This document shows positions 1 through 10,228 of a stretch of 64,000 nucleotides of DNA, in pieces. Below the pieces are notes generated by a model. The model did not search any database, had not been told where the DNA came from, and saw nothing but the letters and a program-made list of their open reading frames with translations. Location of the stretch: positions 89,036,717-89,100,716 of the forward strand of contig CM045762.1 of the NCBI GenBank assembly GCA_025200525.1, written 5' to 3'. This DNA comes from Camellia lanceoleosa (lineage: Eukaryota > Streptophyta > Magnoliopsida > Ericales > Theaceae). A program made the translations under genes and the position numbers. Numbering within the stretch: the stretch's first letter is position 1; the number at the start of each line of letters is the position of its first letter.

Positions 1-842
1 CTTCTCGTGTGGCCTTAACTGCCGGGAGGCGTAAGCAATAACCTTTCCGTGCTGCATTAACATACAACCCAAACGTTTATAAGATGCATCACTGAAAATC
101 ACAAAATTCTCCATACCTGATGGTACTGTCAAAACTGGTACGGTGGTCAGTCTTGTCTTCAATTCATGAAAGGTAAACTCCCTTTCGTCATTCCATTCAA
201 ATGATTGCCCCTTGCGTGTCAACTGGGTAAGTGGTACTGCTATCTGTGAAAAGTCTTTCACAAACCTCCTGTAATACCCAGCTAAGCCCATGAAACTGTG
301 GACTTCTGTTACATTTGTCGGTGTAGGCCAATTCATAATTGCCTCTATTTTCTGTGGGTCCACCGAAATTCCTTCCTTGTTGATCACATGTCCTAAGAAA
401 ACAACTTCATCCAACCAAAACTCACATTTCTTTTGTTTAGCAAATAATTTCCTTTCCCGAAGTATTTGTAGGGCAGTTCTCAAATGATGTTTATGTTCAA
501 GTCTATCTTTGGAATATATCAAAATATCATCAATAAAAACCACGACAAATTCGTCAAGGTAGGTTTTCAAAATTCGGTTCATTAAGTCCATAAACACTGC
601 CGGAGTATTAGTCACTCCAAATGGCATAACAAGAAACTCAAAATGTCTATACCTCATTCTGAATGCGGTTTTCTCAACATCTTTTGCCTTAACTTTCAGC
701 TCATGATACTCGGATCTCAAATCAATTTTAGAAAACACCTGTGATCCTTGTAACTGGTCAAATAAGTCATCAATACGGGGTAGGGGATATTTGTTCTTTA
801 TTGTTACCTTGTTCAATTCCTGATAATCGATGTACAAACACA
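1..842 (-). pseudogene. Reverse transcriptase and RNase H of element A pol (open frame, cut by window edge)
   Basis: RT/RNase H copies the element's RNA into DNA. Read on the minus strand, the frame is uninterrupted from about 842 to base 1: [20 protein letters not shown], then [18 protein letters not shown], then [19 protein letters not shown]. The catalytic block [13 protein letters not shown] (Asp-Asp intact) follows, then [20 protein letters not shown] and [20 protein letters not shown]. It enters RNase H at [18 protein letters not shown] and reaches the motif [13 protein letters not shown] at the edge. No catalytic residue in view is changed. It is classed as a pseudogene only because of the upstream frameshift and the gag stops; integrase lies outside the window. 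Confidence 0.88.
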
Positions 843-1560
843 AGTTCCATCCTTCTTTTTCACAAACAACACTGGTGCACCCCAAAGCGAAGTGCTAGGT
901 TGAATAAACCCCTTGTCAAGCAGGTCTTGCAACTGTTCTTTCAATTCTTTAATTTCGGTAGTAGCCATTCTGTAGGAAGTTTTAGAAATGGGCTGGGTGC
1001 CTGGCACAGTTTCAGTGGTAAACTTTATCTCCCTATCTACCAATTCCCCTGGTAATTCATTTGGAAACACATCTGAAAATTCTCCAACAATAGAGATATC
1101 ATTCAATTCGACGTTCACAATTTGTTTAGACAACACATAGCACAAATAACCCTGGCACCCTTTCCTGATCAGTTTACATGCTTTCATTGCAGATATCAAA
1201 TAAGGTGGCGGCACTACCCCATTACCCACAAATACAATCTCTTTATGTTCTGGTGGTTTAAACACAACCCGTTTTGTTACATAATTAATGGTGGCACAAT
1301 ATTTGGTCAACCAATCCATGCCCAGAATTACATCGAAATGCCTAAAGTTCAAGGGCAACAAATCTACATATAGGATAGCATCCTCAACATGCATATCACA
1401 AAACCGGTATATAGATTCACACAATACAAATTCCCCAGATGGAGCAGACACACATAGCAGATATGGCAGTAATTCTAGAAACCTATTCAGTCTAGATGCA
1501 AATGCACATGTCACCAAAGAGTGTGTGGATCCAGAGTCAATTAACAAAAAAGCATCCTGA
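813..1560 (-). pseudogene. Protease and start of reverse transcriptase, element A pol
   Basis: The frame contains the retropepsin active-site motif LLIDSGSTHSLV (Asp-Ser-Gly intact) near its start. The usual linker with FDVILGMDWLTKYCATI follows, then the beginning of RT ([15 protein letters not shown]). Protease would cut the Gag-Pol polyprotein during particle maturation. About 840-845 the frame shifts just after VKKKDGT: the next RT motif ([11 protein letters not shown]) continues in another frame. This single indel separates it from an otherwise open RT-RNase H frame. The start is inside the polyprotein, so no initiator ATG is expected. Confidence 0.85.
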
Positions 1561-1636
1561 TTACATATAGAATGGTACCTGAAACAACTACATTGGCATT
1601 CCGTGTATCGCCCGGAACAAGCACAAAAACTCTCCC

Positions 1637-2665
1637 TTATCTCACGATATCTCCGACGAGAGTAGGTCTCATAGTATTTCTTGGTTTTGGGATCAATACA
1701 GTGGAACTAGCAGCTATTCTCCCACTGTTCTGATTACAATCTCGGGCCATGTGCCTTAGTTTACCACATCTGAAACAGGCCCCTGACACACGGTAACAAA
1801 CCCCACGGTGCCTTTTGCTACAAATATTGCACATGGGAGATGCGTCTCGGGAAGAATTCGAAGTATTTGAGGAGCCCGTGTTTTGCTTTTTCAAAAATTT
1901 CTTCTTTGAGAAGAAGCCTTGCCTTTTGTTACCTTTCCATTCTGTCGTTGGCTTAGCCTGTCTAGCTATGTTAGCCTCTGATATAATGGCCCTGTCTAGC
2001 ACCCCAATGTAGGTCTCCAGCTTCAAGGCATTCACTCTCTCTAAAATGTCGCTTCAAAGCCCACCTTCAAAATGTCTCGCCTTCTTATAGTCAGTATCAA
2101 TCACATGTGGTGCAAACCTGGCCAATTCTGTGAATTTGGCCTCATACTCAGCAACTGTCATGCTGTCTTGTCTAAGTTCCATGAACTTTGACACTTTTCT
2201 ATCTCGAACACATTGTGGGAAGTACTTGTCATAGAAAATTTCCAAAAATTTCCCCCAATCAACATCTCTATGATTTTCTCACATTAACATCCACTACCTT
2301 CTCGCTTCATCCTCTAGCATAAAAGTGGCTAGAAGCACTTTCTGTGTCTCCGAACACGAGAACACTTCAAACAATTTTTCGATACCGAGAACCCAAGCTT
2401 CGGCTTTCAACGGATCTAATCCACTATGAAACTGTGGTGGTTTCATTTTCTTGAATTCTTTGGTGAGTGCTATTATTCGATCATCATTCTGATTATCTGG
2501 CACGGGTGGTGCCGGAGGTGGAGGCAGAGGATGTGGCTATTGCCACTGTTGTTGCCACTCTTGTTGTTGCCTCAATGTCTCTGCCATTTCCTGAATCAGT
2601 CTCTCCATTCTATCTATTTTGGCAGTAGAAGACTCCTCTATCTCATTACATCTTGTTCTCACCAT
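1637..2665 (-). pseudogene. gag of element A, broken by stop codons
   Basis: The protein would be the capsid/nucleocapsid precursor that packages the element's RNA in cytoplasmic particles. It starts at ATG 2665 (MVRTRCNEIEE) and has a glutamine/proline-rich N-terminal part. The conserved gag block follows (KKMKPPQFHSGLDPLKAE, then WGKFLEIFYDKYFPQ, then AEYEAKFTELARFAPH). Near the C-terminus is a CX2CX4HX4C zinc knuckle (CFRCGKLRHMARDC), preceded by the CNICSKRHRGVCYR motif that also occurs in the gags of C and D. In-frame stops occur in the Gln/Pro segment, twice near 2250-2290 and once near 2045 (CGA to TGA type). Gag is therefore not translatable as one chain. Confidence 0.85.
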
Positions 2666-2907
2666 CTGATTAAACTTGCATTATACTTCATACAAAAGAT
2701 ACACAAGTATGCATATACTATAAAGAATACATATTCAAACAATTGCAATACAAGCAATTCACAAACTTATAGTACATAATCGTTCATGCCAAAACATTTA
2801 AGCATATTCTTGGTGCTTTCAAATTCAGACTTATCATATGAATGCATCCTAGATCTTTTCTAGATGCTTATTGCTCATTTGGACAAGTGTGTGAGTTATT
2901 AACTCAT

Positions 2908-2919
2908 GCTCTGATACCA
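2908..2919 (-). other. Primer-binding site of element A (tRNA-iMet)
   Basis: The minus strand reads TGGTATCAGAGC, complementary to the 3' end of plant initiator methionine tRNA. It starts three bases after the LTR end. This fixes the element's orientation and its inner LTR border. Confidence 0.93.
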
Positions 2920-2922
2920 CTC

Positions 2923-5795
2923 TGTCATGACCCGAACCCGCCCCTATGGGTTAAGGACATAACCGGCTAGCAATCCTGAGATTACCTACGGCCTAAAACC
3001 AAATCAGGAGTAACTCATCAGAGTAAAGGGGCCAAACGGAAGCAAAATTTAGAACTTTGTCCATCGAGTTGTGCTTACATGGCACATGAAAGTAAACCAT
3101 ACAAATGTACATTAATAACTCACAACAGAAACACAGTAGCATGAGGTTCTGTACAGACAGAATCATCAAAAGCTAAGTCAACCCATGAAAACTATATATA
3201 GACATATTCAAAGACTTTGCCAATAAGACAACATAAAGCAAAATGACAAAAAGGTGAAGACGAGTCTCGTGCATGAGACGCAAGGGCTGACTCTTCAAAA
3301 CCTTTGTTGTTCCACACAGACTTCACTGGGGCTGGGTTTGGACTTCTCTTGGCTCACTTACAAACACATGAATGAGCGTGAGCAATAGCCCAGTGAATAA
3401 TATCAATAAGGAAGTTATACAAATGATATGTAGAACAACATACTTCAAACGGCCTTGGGCCCGATTCATATTTCTATTTAACATATACGTGCACAATTTA
3501 AATCAAGTGGCTGTAGTTCCAAACATACTGGCCATTGGCCCATTTGTCTTTCATTTGTCAAACTAGACTTTAGCCCATTCATACTTTCATGTCAAACTTG
3601 CCTTTGGCCCATTCATTCATGTCAGACTAGCCTCTGGCCCATTCATTCATGTCAGATAGGCCTCTGGCCTATTCATTCATGTCAGACTGGCCTCTAGCCC
3701 ATTCATTCATGTCAAACTGGCATCCGGCCCATTCATTCATGTCAGACTGGCCTCTAGCCCATTCATTCATGTTAGATTGGCCTTTGGCCCATTCATTCAT
3801 GTCGAACTGGCCTCTGGCCCATTCATTCATGTCAAACTGGGCCCATTTGTCTTTCATTTGTCAAACTGGACTTTAGCCCATTCATACTTTCATGTCAAAC
3901 TGGCCTTTGGCCCATTCATTCATGTCAGACTGGCCTCTGGCCCATTCATTCATGTCAGACAGGCCTCTGACCTATTCATTCATGTCAGACTGGCCTCTAG
4001 CTCATTCATTCATGTCAAACTAGCATCCGGCCCATTTATTCATGTCAGACTGGCCTCTAGCCCATTCATTCATATCAGATTGGCCTCTGGCCCATTCATT
4101 CATGTCAAATTGGCCTCTGACCCATTCATTCGTGTCAAACTAGCTTCTGATCCATTCATTCATTCATTTATTTCAGACTGGCCTTCGGCCCATTCAGTTA
4201 TTCATATCAAACATTTGTCCACAATTCAAACTAGCAACTTATAAGGCTTATAAGGAAATAAGCAATTGGACAAATGACAAGCTTCAAAATATCGATATTA
4301 CTCACAGTGATCGATTCGTTGGTTTGCCCTGGAGCTTGACCCTACACATCACATAGCACATACGGGTCACAAATGATTCAATCCGTTCCTTAATTTACAT
4401 ATTCCTCTTTAGGCTTCATTCTTATCTCTTTAACTCATTTACCATGCTCAATGCATGCCTAAGAGTGCTTACAGGTGAAAGAGGACGGAAAACGAAACAC
4501 AGAGCGCGCAAACAAAATTTCAAAAAAATAGGGTCCCCACTCGAGCGTGGACTTCCCCGCTCATGCAAACCCAATAGGTCTGCAAAAGTGTTGGTTGTAT
4601 CATTTTTATGCTCGAGCGTGAACTCAGACGCTCAAGCGGAAGTTCATCCTACATAGCTCTCCACTCAAGCGTGAACTTCTCCACTCCAGCAGGCACCATG
4701 ACTACAAGAAAATACTGGGAGCTCATATTCCCCGCTCGAGCGGCGGTTCCCCCGCTCGAGCGGATGTCAAAGTTTCTGGGTTTTCTAGCAATGTTCTTGA
4801 GCTCAATTTCAACATTCCAACCAACATTTCTTGCATGCCATGACTCAAATTTCAAATATATTTATGCTATCATGATACAAACACCCAATTACATCAATAT
4901 GGAGCTCAATTTCATGAATCAAACACATGTATGCCCCAAATTGACACCAAACTCATTTCCATCATCACACATTTATGCATTCAAAGCTCCTATTCTCATG
5001 AATTGTATATGCATGTGATGTATTACTCTTATTCTCAATTTAGATGATACAAATGGTGATTACAACATGAGCTTTAACCAAAACTCTACATGAATCATGT
5101 ATTTCAAGCTCAAACATGCAAATTCAAAACAATTTATTACATGCATGCACATATTGGCCCTCAATTCAACAAAACCAATTCAATTTCATCATGCTCAATT
5201 CTATTCATGTTCTTGACCATTATCCCAATTTGAATTCACAAAATTACAACTTAATATTCATGAATCCACTTACCTAGAGGCTTTACTCTTCCCAAATTAT
5301 GGTCAAATCTAGAGTTTAATCCTCCACTCTTCACAGACTTGAGCCAAACACCCAACTCTCCTTCTTCCTCTCTCTAGTCGACCCCTTTCCTTTTCTTAGA
5401 GTTTATAATAAGCCAAATGAAGCTAAGGAGAGAAATTGAGTGTATAAAGGCCCCTTATAAGCCCCCACTCAACACATTATTTTATTATAAAACAATTGGG
5501 CACTTAATTCATTAATTTAATCTAATTAATTTGATCCAAATCAATTTTCAATTAAATTTCACCGTAGGCTCTAAAAATTATGTCAATCATAATGGCGTAA
5601 TCAATTTCGAGTTTTGTGGCCGATAAGGCCTTCAATTTAATTTCCAAAGTAGATAATCAAACAGATATTCCTACGGTGAACAGATAGAAATTCAAAACCA
5701 CATATTTTCACATAATGACACACAAAATCATATTAAACACATAATCATGCTCATATTAAGGACCAATTTACTTACGACGAAACAGGGATATCACA
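2923..5795 (-). repeat. 5' LTR of element A (2.87 kb)
   Basis: It begins TGTGATATCCC at 5795 and ends GGGTCATGACA at 2923 on the minus strand, three bases from the PBS. A TATA-like CTTATAAGG lies at 5461-5453 (minus), about 335 bases into the LTR, followed by a GA-rich stretch (5385-5361, sense strand). The remaining 2.4 kb would be transcribed leader and contains clustered CTCGAGCG palindromes (about 4540-4760) and a 30-bp tandem array (about 3590-4200). Confidence 0.85.
3590..4200. repeat. Tandem array of about 30-bp units inside the LTR of element A
   Basis: Roughly 18-20 head-to-tail copies of a unit like CATTCATTCATGTCAGACTG followed by GCCTCTGGCC. The units diverge by a few bases. At 3540-3590 and again at 3840-3890 two variant units (containing CATTTGTCTTTCATTTGTC) recur, so a block of about 300 bp was itself duplicated. 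Because 30 is a multiple of three, it creates long open frames of a ten-residue repeat on both strands; I take these to be accidental. Confidence 0.9.
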
Positions 5796-5797
5796 CC

Positions 5798-7257
5798 ACG
5801 CTTGAAATACACGAGCAAAGGATAAACAAGAAAGCCTCAAGTTCCCTTGAGCAAGCTCTCCAATTCAAGCTTTCTTTTAAGGAAGAAAAGAAGTAAGGCA
5901 GGACATCCCAAAGAGGAAGAGGAAGAAGCTATGAAGGTCATGGTAGAGGTTATGGAAATCATAGAAGAGGCTATGAGAGCCATAGTAGAGGTTGTGAAAG
6001 TAGAGGTGGAGGTGGAAAAAACATTAGTGGAGGTAGAAGAGGCCAAAATTCATATGATCCAAGAGGAAGAGGGAGAGTAAGAAAAAAAGGAGGTAGAAAT
6101 TACAACCATTCATTCAATAGGCATGTCTATGACAAGAAAAATGTGGAGTGCTACAATTGTCACAACTTTGGGCACTATAGCTATGAATGTAGAGAAAAAT
6201 CAAGCCATGAAGTTGGAGAGCAAGTGAACTATGTTGAAAAAGAGAGCAATGAAGTGGGGCCTACTTTCTTGCTAGCTTATAATGGGTTTGAAAATGATCA
6301 AAGCAATGTGTGGTTTCTTGATGCCCGGGTTAGCAATCATTTGTGTGGCAAGAAGCATATGTTTGTTGAACTGGATGAAGCGGTGCAAGGCCATGTTACA
6401 TTTGCTGATTCCTCCAAAATTCCAGTGAAAGGCAAAGGTAAAATTCTAATCAAACTTAAGAATGGAAATCATGATTTTATTTCCGATGTTTATTTTGTTC
6501 CAAATATGAAGAATAATATTTTGAGTTTGGGCCAACTTTTAAAGAAGGGTTATGAAATTAGCTTGAAAAATCTCTACCTTACTATTAAAGATGCTTGTGG
6601 TAATTTGATTGCTAATGTGAAAATGTCTAAGAACAAAATGTTTTCTTTGAATATTCAACATGATGCTACAAAATGCTTGAATGTTATTGTCAAAGACAAG
6701 GCTTGGTTATGGCACTTGAGGTTTGGACATCTCAACTTTGGTGGCTTGAAGTTTTTATCAAGTAAGAACATGGTGAGAGGTTTGCCAAATATTAATCATC
6801 CGAATGAAGTTTGTGAAGGGTGTATTCTTGGTAATCATCATAGATCGAGCTTTGCAAAACAAGTGAGGTGGAAAGGATCAAAGCCCTTGGAGCTTATGCA
6901 CACCGATGTATGTGGACCTTTGAAACCTATGTCAAATGGGAAGAATAGGTACTTCCTTGCTTTTATTGATGACTATAGCCGAAAGATGTGGGTATATGCT
7001 CTAAAGAGGAAGCCCGAGGTGTTTGATGTTTTCAAGGAGTTCAAGACACTAGTTTAGAAGCAAAGTGGCTACTATATCAAGGTGTTGAGATCCGATGAAG
7101 GCGAAGAGTATACATCCGATGCTTTTCAAAATTATTGCAAAGAGCATGGGATTATGCATCAAGTAACACCATCACATACGCCACAATTGAATAGAGTCAT
7201 TGAAAGGAAGAATAGAACAATTTGGATATGGCTAGAAGCATGTTGAAGGGAAAATGT
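5798..7257 (+). pseudogene. copia B gag C-terminus, protease and integrase core
   Basis: The frame starts abruptly at the border of element A with LEIHEQRINKKASSSLEQAL, a typical copia gag segment. An RG-rich stretch and a zinc knuckle (CYNCHNFGHYSYEC) follow. The protease motif is WFLDARVSNHLCG, where families normally have Asp-Thr/Ser-Gly; here it is Asp-Ala-Arg, so protease is dead. The GAG-pre-integrase zinc motif (LWHLRFGHLN to CEGC) and the integrase catalytic residues are present: Asp in LMHTDVCGPL, Asp in RSDEGEEYTS, Glu in RVIERKNRT. In-frame stops occur at 5894 and 7055, and a one-base loss near 7225 shifts the frame inside integrase. Confidence 0.85.
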
Positions 7258-7692
7258 GTGCTTGGAGAGTTTTAGATTGAAGCCGTTGCATATGTTGTTT
7301 ACTTGTTGAATAGATGTCCAATAGAAAGTGTTAACTTGAAGACACCAAAAGAGGCTTGGAGTTCACTCAAGCCAAGTGTTGCTCATCTAAGAGTATTTGG
7401 GTGCAATGCATATGCTAAAATTCCAGAAGCTAGACAAACAAAACTTGATGACAAATGTGAAAAATGCATTTTTCTTGGGTATGGTGATACAACAATAGGG
7501 TACAAGTTATATAACCCGATCACTAAGAAAGTGATCATGAGTAGAGATGTCATCTTTGAAGAAGTGGAAATGTGGGATTCGAAGCAAAAAGAAGCCCTCA
7601 AGGATATTGAAGTTATGCTTGAAGAAAAAGAGGTTGAAAATTCAAATGAAGTTGAAAGACAGCCACAAACTCCACTACGTGGGTCCCCCTGA
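7226..7692 (+). pseudogene. copia B integrase C-terminal part
   Basis: In the frame after the indel the sequence reads MARSMLKGKCVLGEF, a stop, then AVAYVVYLLNRCPIES. The standard copia integrase tail follows: TPKEAWSSLKPSVAHLRVFG, a CIFLGYGDTTIGYKLYNP box and SRDVIFEE. It ends in an acidic linker toward RT. The stop near 7270 replaces a Trp/Gln-type codon. No alternative function is likely. Confidence 0.82.
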
Positions 7693-7779
7693 TCTTATAG
7701 AGGTGATGTCTCATCACCATCACCATCACCATCGGAGGCTAGTTCAAGTGAAAGGCCAAGGAAGATGAGAAGCTTGTGA

Positions 7780-8775
7780 GAGATTTATGAAGTTGCTAAA
7801 ATTGATGAAGACAATATGAAAGTGTTTTGTTTTTTCATGGATTGTGATCCACTTAGCTATAAAGAAGCCATCCAAGAAGAGAAATCGAAGAAAGCTATGA
7901 ATGAAGAAATCAAGGCAATTGAGAAAAATGACACATGGGTGCTCACCAGCTTACCATAAGGCCATGAAGCAATTGGTGTGAAATAGGTCTATAAAACAAA
8001 GAGGAATGCAAGTGTTGAAGTACAAAGATGCAAGGCAAGATTGGTTGACAAAGGCTACAAGCAAAGACCTGGAATTGATTATGGTGAAATATTTGCTCTC
8101 GTGGTTCATTTAGAGGCTATTTGATTGATGGTTTCTCTTGCCACCCATCATAAATGGAGTATTTATAACTTGATGTGAAATTAGCATTTTTAAATGGCTT
8201 TCTTGAAGAAGAAATTTATGTCGAATAGCCCTTGGGGTATGTCAAAGTTGGGCATGAAGATAAGGTGTATAAGTTGAAAAAAACCCTTTATGGGTTAACA
8301 CAAGCACCACGCGCATGGAATGCTAGAATTGACAAGTATTTTTATGAGAATGGATTTGAAAAATGTCTTTATGAGCATGCTTTGTATATGAAGACTAATG
8401 CCAATGGAAATGTGTTACTTGTGTGCCTTTATGTTGATTATTTGATCTTCACGGGGAACAATCCTAAGATGTTCAAGGAATTAAAGATGAGTATGATTCG
8501 GAGTTTGAAATGACAGATTTTGGTTTGATGTCTCATTTTCTTGGCATTGAAGTTGTGCAAAAGGAAGATGAAATTTTCATTTCTCAAAATGACTATGCAA
8601 AGGAGATACTCAAAAGATTTGGGATGGAGTCTTGTAATCCGGTAAACACTCCAGTAGATGGTGGGTTAAAGCTAAGGAAGAGCACCAATGGTGGCAATAT
8701 AGATCCAACTTACTTTAAAAGTTTGGTTAGAAGTCTCTAGTACCTTACTTGCATTAGACCGGACATACTTTGGGG
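7780..8775 (+). pseudogene. copia B reverse transcriptase, interrupted
   Basis: Recognisable RT blocks are KEAIQEEKSKKAMNEEIKAI, TWVLTSLP, RCKARLVDKGYKQRPGIDY, GYVKVGHEDKVYKLKKTLYG and LTQAPRAWN. The catalytic motif is LYVDYLIFTGN. The family consensus is YVDD, so the second catalytic Asp has become Tyr. Several stops lie between 7950 and 8230 and a frame change occurs near 8510, after which MTDFGLMSHFLGIEV and the ISQNDYAKEILKRFGM connection follow. The block ends at RPDILWG where the MITE is inserted. Confidence 0.85.
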
Positions 8776-9096
8776 TGTTTTGGGAAGTTGGTAAAAAGCT
8801 GGCTTTTGGCTTTTTACCAAGCTTTTTGGCTTTTTTGATAGTGATTTGAAAAGTTAGTAAAAAGTTGGCTTTTTTATTTTTTTGGTTTAATATTTTTTAA
8901 AAGTGTCACATCACTACAAAATGACCAAAATACCCTCAGCCAATTGAAGAAATTTACCTAAGTTGAGGGTAGTTTTGTAAATAGCCAAGCTGCGTTTTTT
9001 TCGCTTCCCAAATAGCCATTTTAGCTTTTTTGCACACTCCTGCGTTTTGTTTCCCAACCCAAAAACGCAACGTTTTGACTGGGTTCCCAAAACGGC
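8776..9096. mobile_element. hAT-like MITE inserted in copia B
   Basis: About 321 bp with no coding capacity split the copia motif RPDILWG / GVGLISRYM. Ends read TGTTTTGGGAAG and TTCCCAAAACGGC, an inverted pair sharing GTTTTGGGAA. The flanks ACTTTGGGG (8767) and ACTTTATGG (9097) look like a decayed 8-9 bp target duplication. Internal AAAAAGCTGGCTTTTGGC and TTTTTGGCTTTTTT tracts are typical of small hAT derivatives in plants. Confidence 0.7.
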
Positions 9097-9102
9097 ACTT
9101 TA

Positions 9103-9668
9103 TGGGGTTGGGCTAATTAGTAGATACATGGAAGCATCGGATCAATCACATCTCAATGCGGCAAAGAGGATTCTTCGTTATATCAAAGGTACACTCAATG
9201 ATGGTTTAGTTTATTCATGGACTAATGATTTTACACTCGTTAGATACTCCGATAGTGATTGGAGAAGAGACTTGGATGAAAGAAAGAGTACTTCAGGTTT
9301 TGCTTTCTTCTTGGGAATGCCACATTCACTTGGTCTTCTAAAAACAAGCAATTGTCACTTTGTCTACATGTGAAGCAGAGTATATAGTGGTTAATGCCAT
9401 AGTTTGTCATGCTATATCGTTAAGGAACCTATTGAAGTACTTGGGATTTCCACAAGAGAGTCCCACAGAGATTTTTGTTGATAATAGATTGGCAATAGCC
9501 TTGACAAAGAATCCGATGTATCATGAAAGGAGTAAGCACATTGACACTCATTATCATTTGATTCGGGAACATGTGAAGCAAAAGGAAGTGGAGCTAGTTC
9601 ATTGCAAGTCTTATGATGAAATTGCTAACATTTTCACAAAGCCTTTGAAGCATGATGTGTTCAATTGA
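9103..9668 (+). pseudogene. copia B RNase H, downstream of the MITE
   Basis: The pol frame resumes with GLISRYMEASDQSHLNAAKR and RYIKGTLNDGLVYS. RNase H motifs follow (YSDSDWRRDLDERKSTSGF, then after a one-base frameshift near 9320 STCEAEYI, IFVDNRLAIALTKNP and RSKHIDTHYHLIREH). It ends at ANIFTKPLKHDVF, the usual copia C-terminus. The polypurine tract lies about 45 bases downstream. Confidence 0.85.
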
Positions 9669-9711
9669 TTGAAGATGATGCTTGGTATGAAGAATTTTGA
9701 ACATTGGGTTT

Positions 9712-9720
9712 AAGGGGGGA
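9712..9720 (+). other. Polypurine tract of copia B
   Basis: AAGGGGGGA immediately precedes the LTR start TGTTAG. It would prime plus-strand DNA synthesis. Confidence 0.85.
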
Positions 9721-10228
9721 TGTTAGATATTGTAAACCCATTTTACGGTGTTTGGTTACATGTGTATTGGGTCTTTTTTTGTAAAATTATTGGTTTTTTG
9801 TACTTGTAAGTAAAATGTGCTTCTAGAACATTTCATAGGTGAAAATATGTGGCAGAAAAGTGAACACATCAATTAGTTTTTTGAATAGAAAAAATAGACA
9901 CAAAAACTTTCTGTAAGAGAGGAGAAAAAAGGGATTTTGTGTGTGTGTTGCTATATACAAGGTGGAGGAGAAAGCTTTATAAAGATGATTTTTTAGTGAA
10001 AAAAAATGCAGATTTTTGATGCCCAGACAAGTGTTTACTGATGTTTTTATTTTCTGCTTATTTGTGCTGAAAGTTGTTCGGTTGAAGTTGAAAATCTGTG
10101 CAGAAAAATTCAGATTGTTGATAGTTGTGTTTGTGCTCTGTTTTGGCCCATCTGTGGTTGTTTATATATATATATATATTATTTTTAATGATTTTGTGCA
10201 TGTAATTAATTTCCAAATTTCCCCAACA
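9721..10228 (+). repeat. 3' LTR of copia B (508 bp)
   Basis: It starts TGTTAGATATTGTAAACCC right after the polypurine tract and ends CCCCAACA, giving the short inverted termini TGTT..AACA. A (TA)n run lies at about 10163-10180. The 5' LTR for comparison is outside the window. Confidence 0.8.

Larger units (their letters stand above)
1..5795 (-). mobile_element. Ty3/gypsy LTR retrotransposon A (chromovirus-like), truncated by the window edge
   Basis: Reading leftwards on the minus strand the order is LTR (5795-2923), PBS (2919-2908), gag (from an ATG at 2665), protease, reverse transcriptase and RNase H, which runs off the window at base 1. Protease-RT-RNase H order is shared by both superfamilies; the gypsy assignment rests on gag and RT sequence similarity to elements C and D, where the integrase follows RNase H. 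The right boundary TGTGATATCCC (minus) lies directly against the gag frame of copia element B, so A inserted into B. The RT-RNase H frame is open over the whole visible 840 bases, making A the least decayed element here. The target duplication (expected CCACG) cannot be checked because the other LTR is outside the window. Confidence 0.9.
5796..10228 (+). mobile_element. Ty1/copia LTR retrotransposon B, 5' part outside the window
   Basis: Gag zinc knuckle, protease, integrase, reverse transcriptase and RNase H follow in the copia order (IN before RT), then a polypurine tract and a 3' LTR. The left part of gag and the 5' LTR lie beyond element A, which is inserted in B. A MITE also interrupts RNase H. 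Several stops, frameshifts and active-site changes make it non-functional. Confidence 0.9.

Noticed and set aside
3590..4200. Regularly spaced repeats resembling a CRISPR array
   Set aside because: There are no unique spacers between the units, and the context is a plant retrotransposon LTR.
3649..4244. Open frames encoding a ten-residue repeat (HSFMSDWPLA type), as if a repeat protein
   Set aside because: They arise on both strands from a 30-bp minisatellite inside an LTR; unit length divisible by three explains the openness.
5847..6080. Glu/Val-rich open frame
   Set aside because: It is the shifted-frame shadow of the RG-rich part of copia B gag.
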